Below, in pieces: positions 5,428 through 5,800 of a DNA stretch of 5,800 nt. The position numbers were made by a program, and so were the translations under genes. The stretch is from the NCBI GenBank assembly GCA_018064695.1, contig JAGHUU010000225.1:1-5800 (forward strand), given 5' to 3'. The notes below the pieces were generated by a model. That model had not been told where the DNA came from, ran no database searches, and saw nothing but the letters and a program-made list of their open reading frames with translations. The stretch comes from Candidatus Blautia equi. GTDB taxonomy: Bacteria; Bacillota; Clostridia; Lachnospirales; Lachnospiraceae. Positions within the stretch are counted from its first letter, which is position 1. Every line of letters begins with the position of its first letter.

Positions 5428-5800
5428 ATGGGAAAGACCCTTTATCTTGAGTGCGGCACGGGTATCAGTGGTGATATGAGTGTGGCAGCGCTTTTGGATC
5501 TTGGTGCTGATCAGGCGGTTCTTAAGAAGGCACTGGACAGCCTGAAGGTCAGTGGATTTGAGACGGTGATCAGCCGCGTGAAGAAATCCGGGCTGGATGT
5601 GTGTGATTTTAATGTGATTCTGGATACGGCGCATGAGAATCATGATCATGATATGGAGTATCTGCATGGAAAGGCAGAGCATGTACATGGAGATGCACAG
5701 ATTGCTGAACATGTGCATGAGCATACACATGAACATACTCACGAACATAGCCATGAACATACTCACGAACATAGCCATGAGCACAGTCATGAACATGACC
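5428..5800 (+). CDS. larC: LarC, nickel-insertion protein of nickel-pincer cofactor synthesis, 5' part
   Basis: The first 124 codons are present and the frame runs off the right edge; the full family is about 400 aa. LarC uses CTP to insert nickel into the pincer nucleotide as the last step of cofactor synthesis. The N-terminus MGKTLYLECGTGISGDMSVAALLDLGAD matches the LarC signature LYLDCxSGISGDM, followed by LKKALDSLKVSGFETVISRVKKSGL. A His-rich tract starts at residue 95 and continues to the edge (HEHT/HEHS units), with further His at 69-87. Such tracts are common in LarC and probably hold nickel. The start is supported by GTGGAGG (5415-5421) 6 nt before the ATG, and the gene follows larB by 13 bp. 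Whether larC is split into larC1 and larC2 with a programmed frameshift, as in Lactobacillus plantarum, cannot be seen. Confidence 0.93.
   Translation, partial: MGKTLYLECGTGISGDMSVAALLDLGADQAVLKKALDSLKVSGFETVISRVKKSGLDVCDFNVILDTAHENHDHDMEYLHGKAEHVHGDAQIAEHVHEHTHEHTHEHSHEHTHEHSHEHSHEHD
5710..5798 (+). repeat. Tandem repeat encoding the LarC His-rich tract
   Basis: The segment is built of 12-bp units coding for H-E-H-T or H-E-H-S. Within it a 24-bp unit is repeated perfectly head to tail (5731-5754 and 5755-5778), beginning GAACATACTCAC; flanking units are diverged. Such repeats can gain or lose units by slippage in steps of four residues without shifting the frame. The tract may extend beyond the window. 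Confidence 0.85.

Noticed and set aside
5359..5796. A Met/Phe-rich minus-strand open frame opposite larC
   Set aside because: The Met-rich periodic sequence is simply the complement of the CAT-rich His codons in larC.

Overview
The window looks like a chromosomal segment from a Gram-positive anaerobe, most likely a Lachnospiraceae-type member of the Bacillota. This rests on AAAGGAG-like Shine-Dalgarno sites, sigma-A-type promoters, intrinsic terminators with U-tracts, a Lachnospiraceae-style transglutaminase lipoprotein, and a c-di-GMP-I riboswitch ahead of a surface metallopeptidase. The exact genus cannot be fixed from the sequence.

Layout. Bases 1-1621 form a leftward transcription unit. 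A 314-aa transglutaminase-fold lipoprotein is followed 21 bp later by a GspF/PilC-type inner-membrane platform protein that runs off the left edge. Bases 1622-2107 are a divergent regulatory region. It holds an extended -10 promoter for the leftward unit, a small hairpin, a pair of AAGAATTCT repeats, and a consensus promoter (TTGACA-17-TATATT) for the rightward gene. That promoter feeds a c-di-GMP-I (GEMM-I) riboswitch ending in an intrinsic terminator. Bases 2108-3067 encode a membrane-anchored or secreted protein with a Thr/Lys-rich stalk and a C-terminal HELGH zinc metallopeptidase domain of the anthrax lethal factor / Pro-Pro endopeptidase type. A strong terminator isolates this gene. Bases 3216-5800 form a second rightward unit: a MATE efflux transporter, larB, and the 5' part of larC with a His-rich tract.

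How the parts may work together. The riboswitch places the metallopeptidase under c-di-GMP control. A 10-bp antiterminator can be drawn between the 3' end of the aptamer and the 5' arm of the terminator. Ligand binding should block it, so the predicted logic is OFF at high c-di-GMP. The same logic is known for PPEP-1 of Clostridioides difficile, which releases surface adhesins when c-di-GMP falls. The divergent pilus/secretion-type gene fits a surface-attachment theme, but that link is inference. The MATE-larB-larC unit is separate: larB and larC act in making the nickel-pincer nucleotide cofactor used by lactate racemase and related enzymes. Nothing in the window shows what the MATE protein exports or why it sits there.

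The strongest candidate for something little described is the riboswitch-metallopeptidase module (1832-3132).
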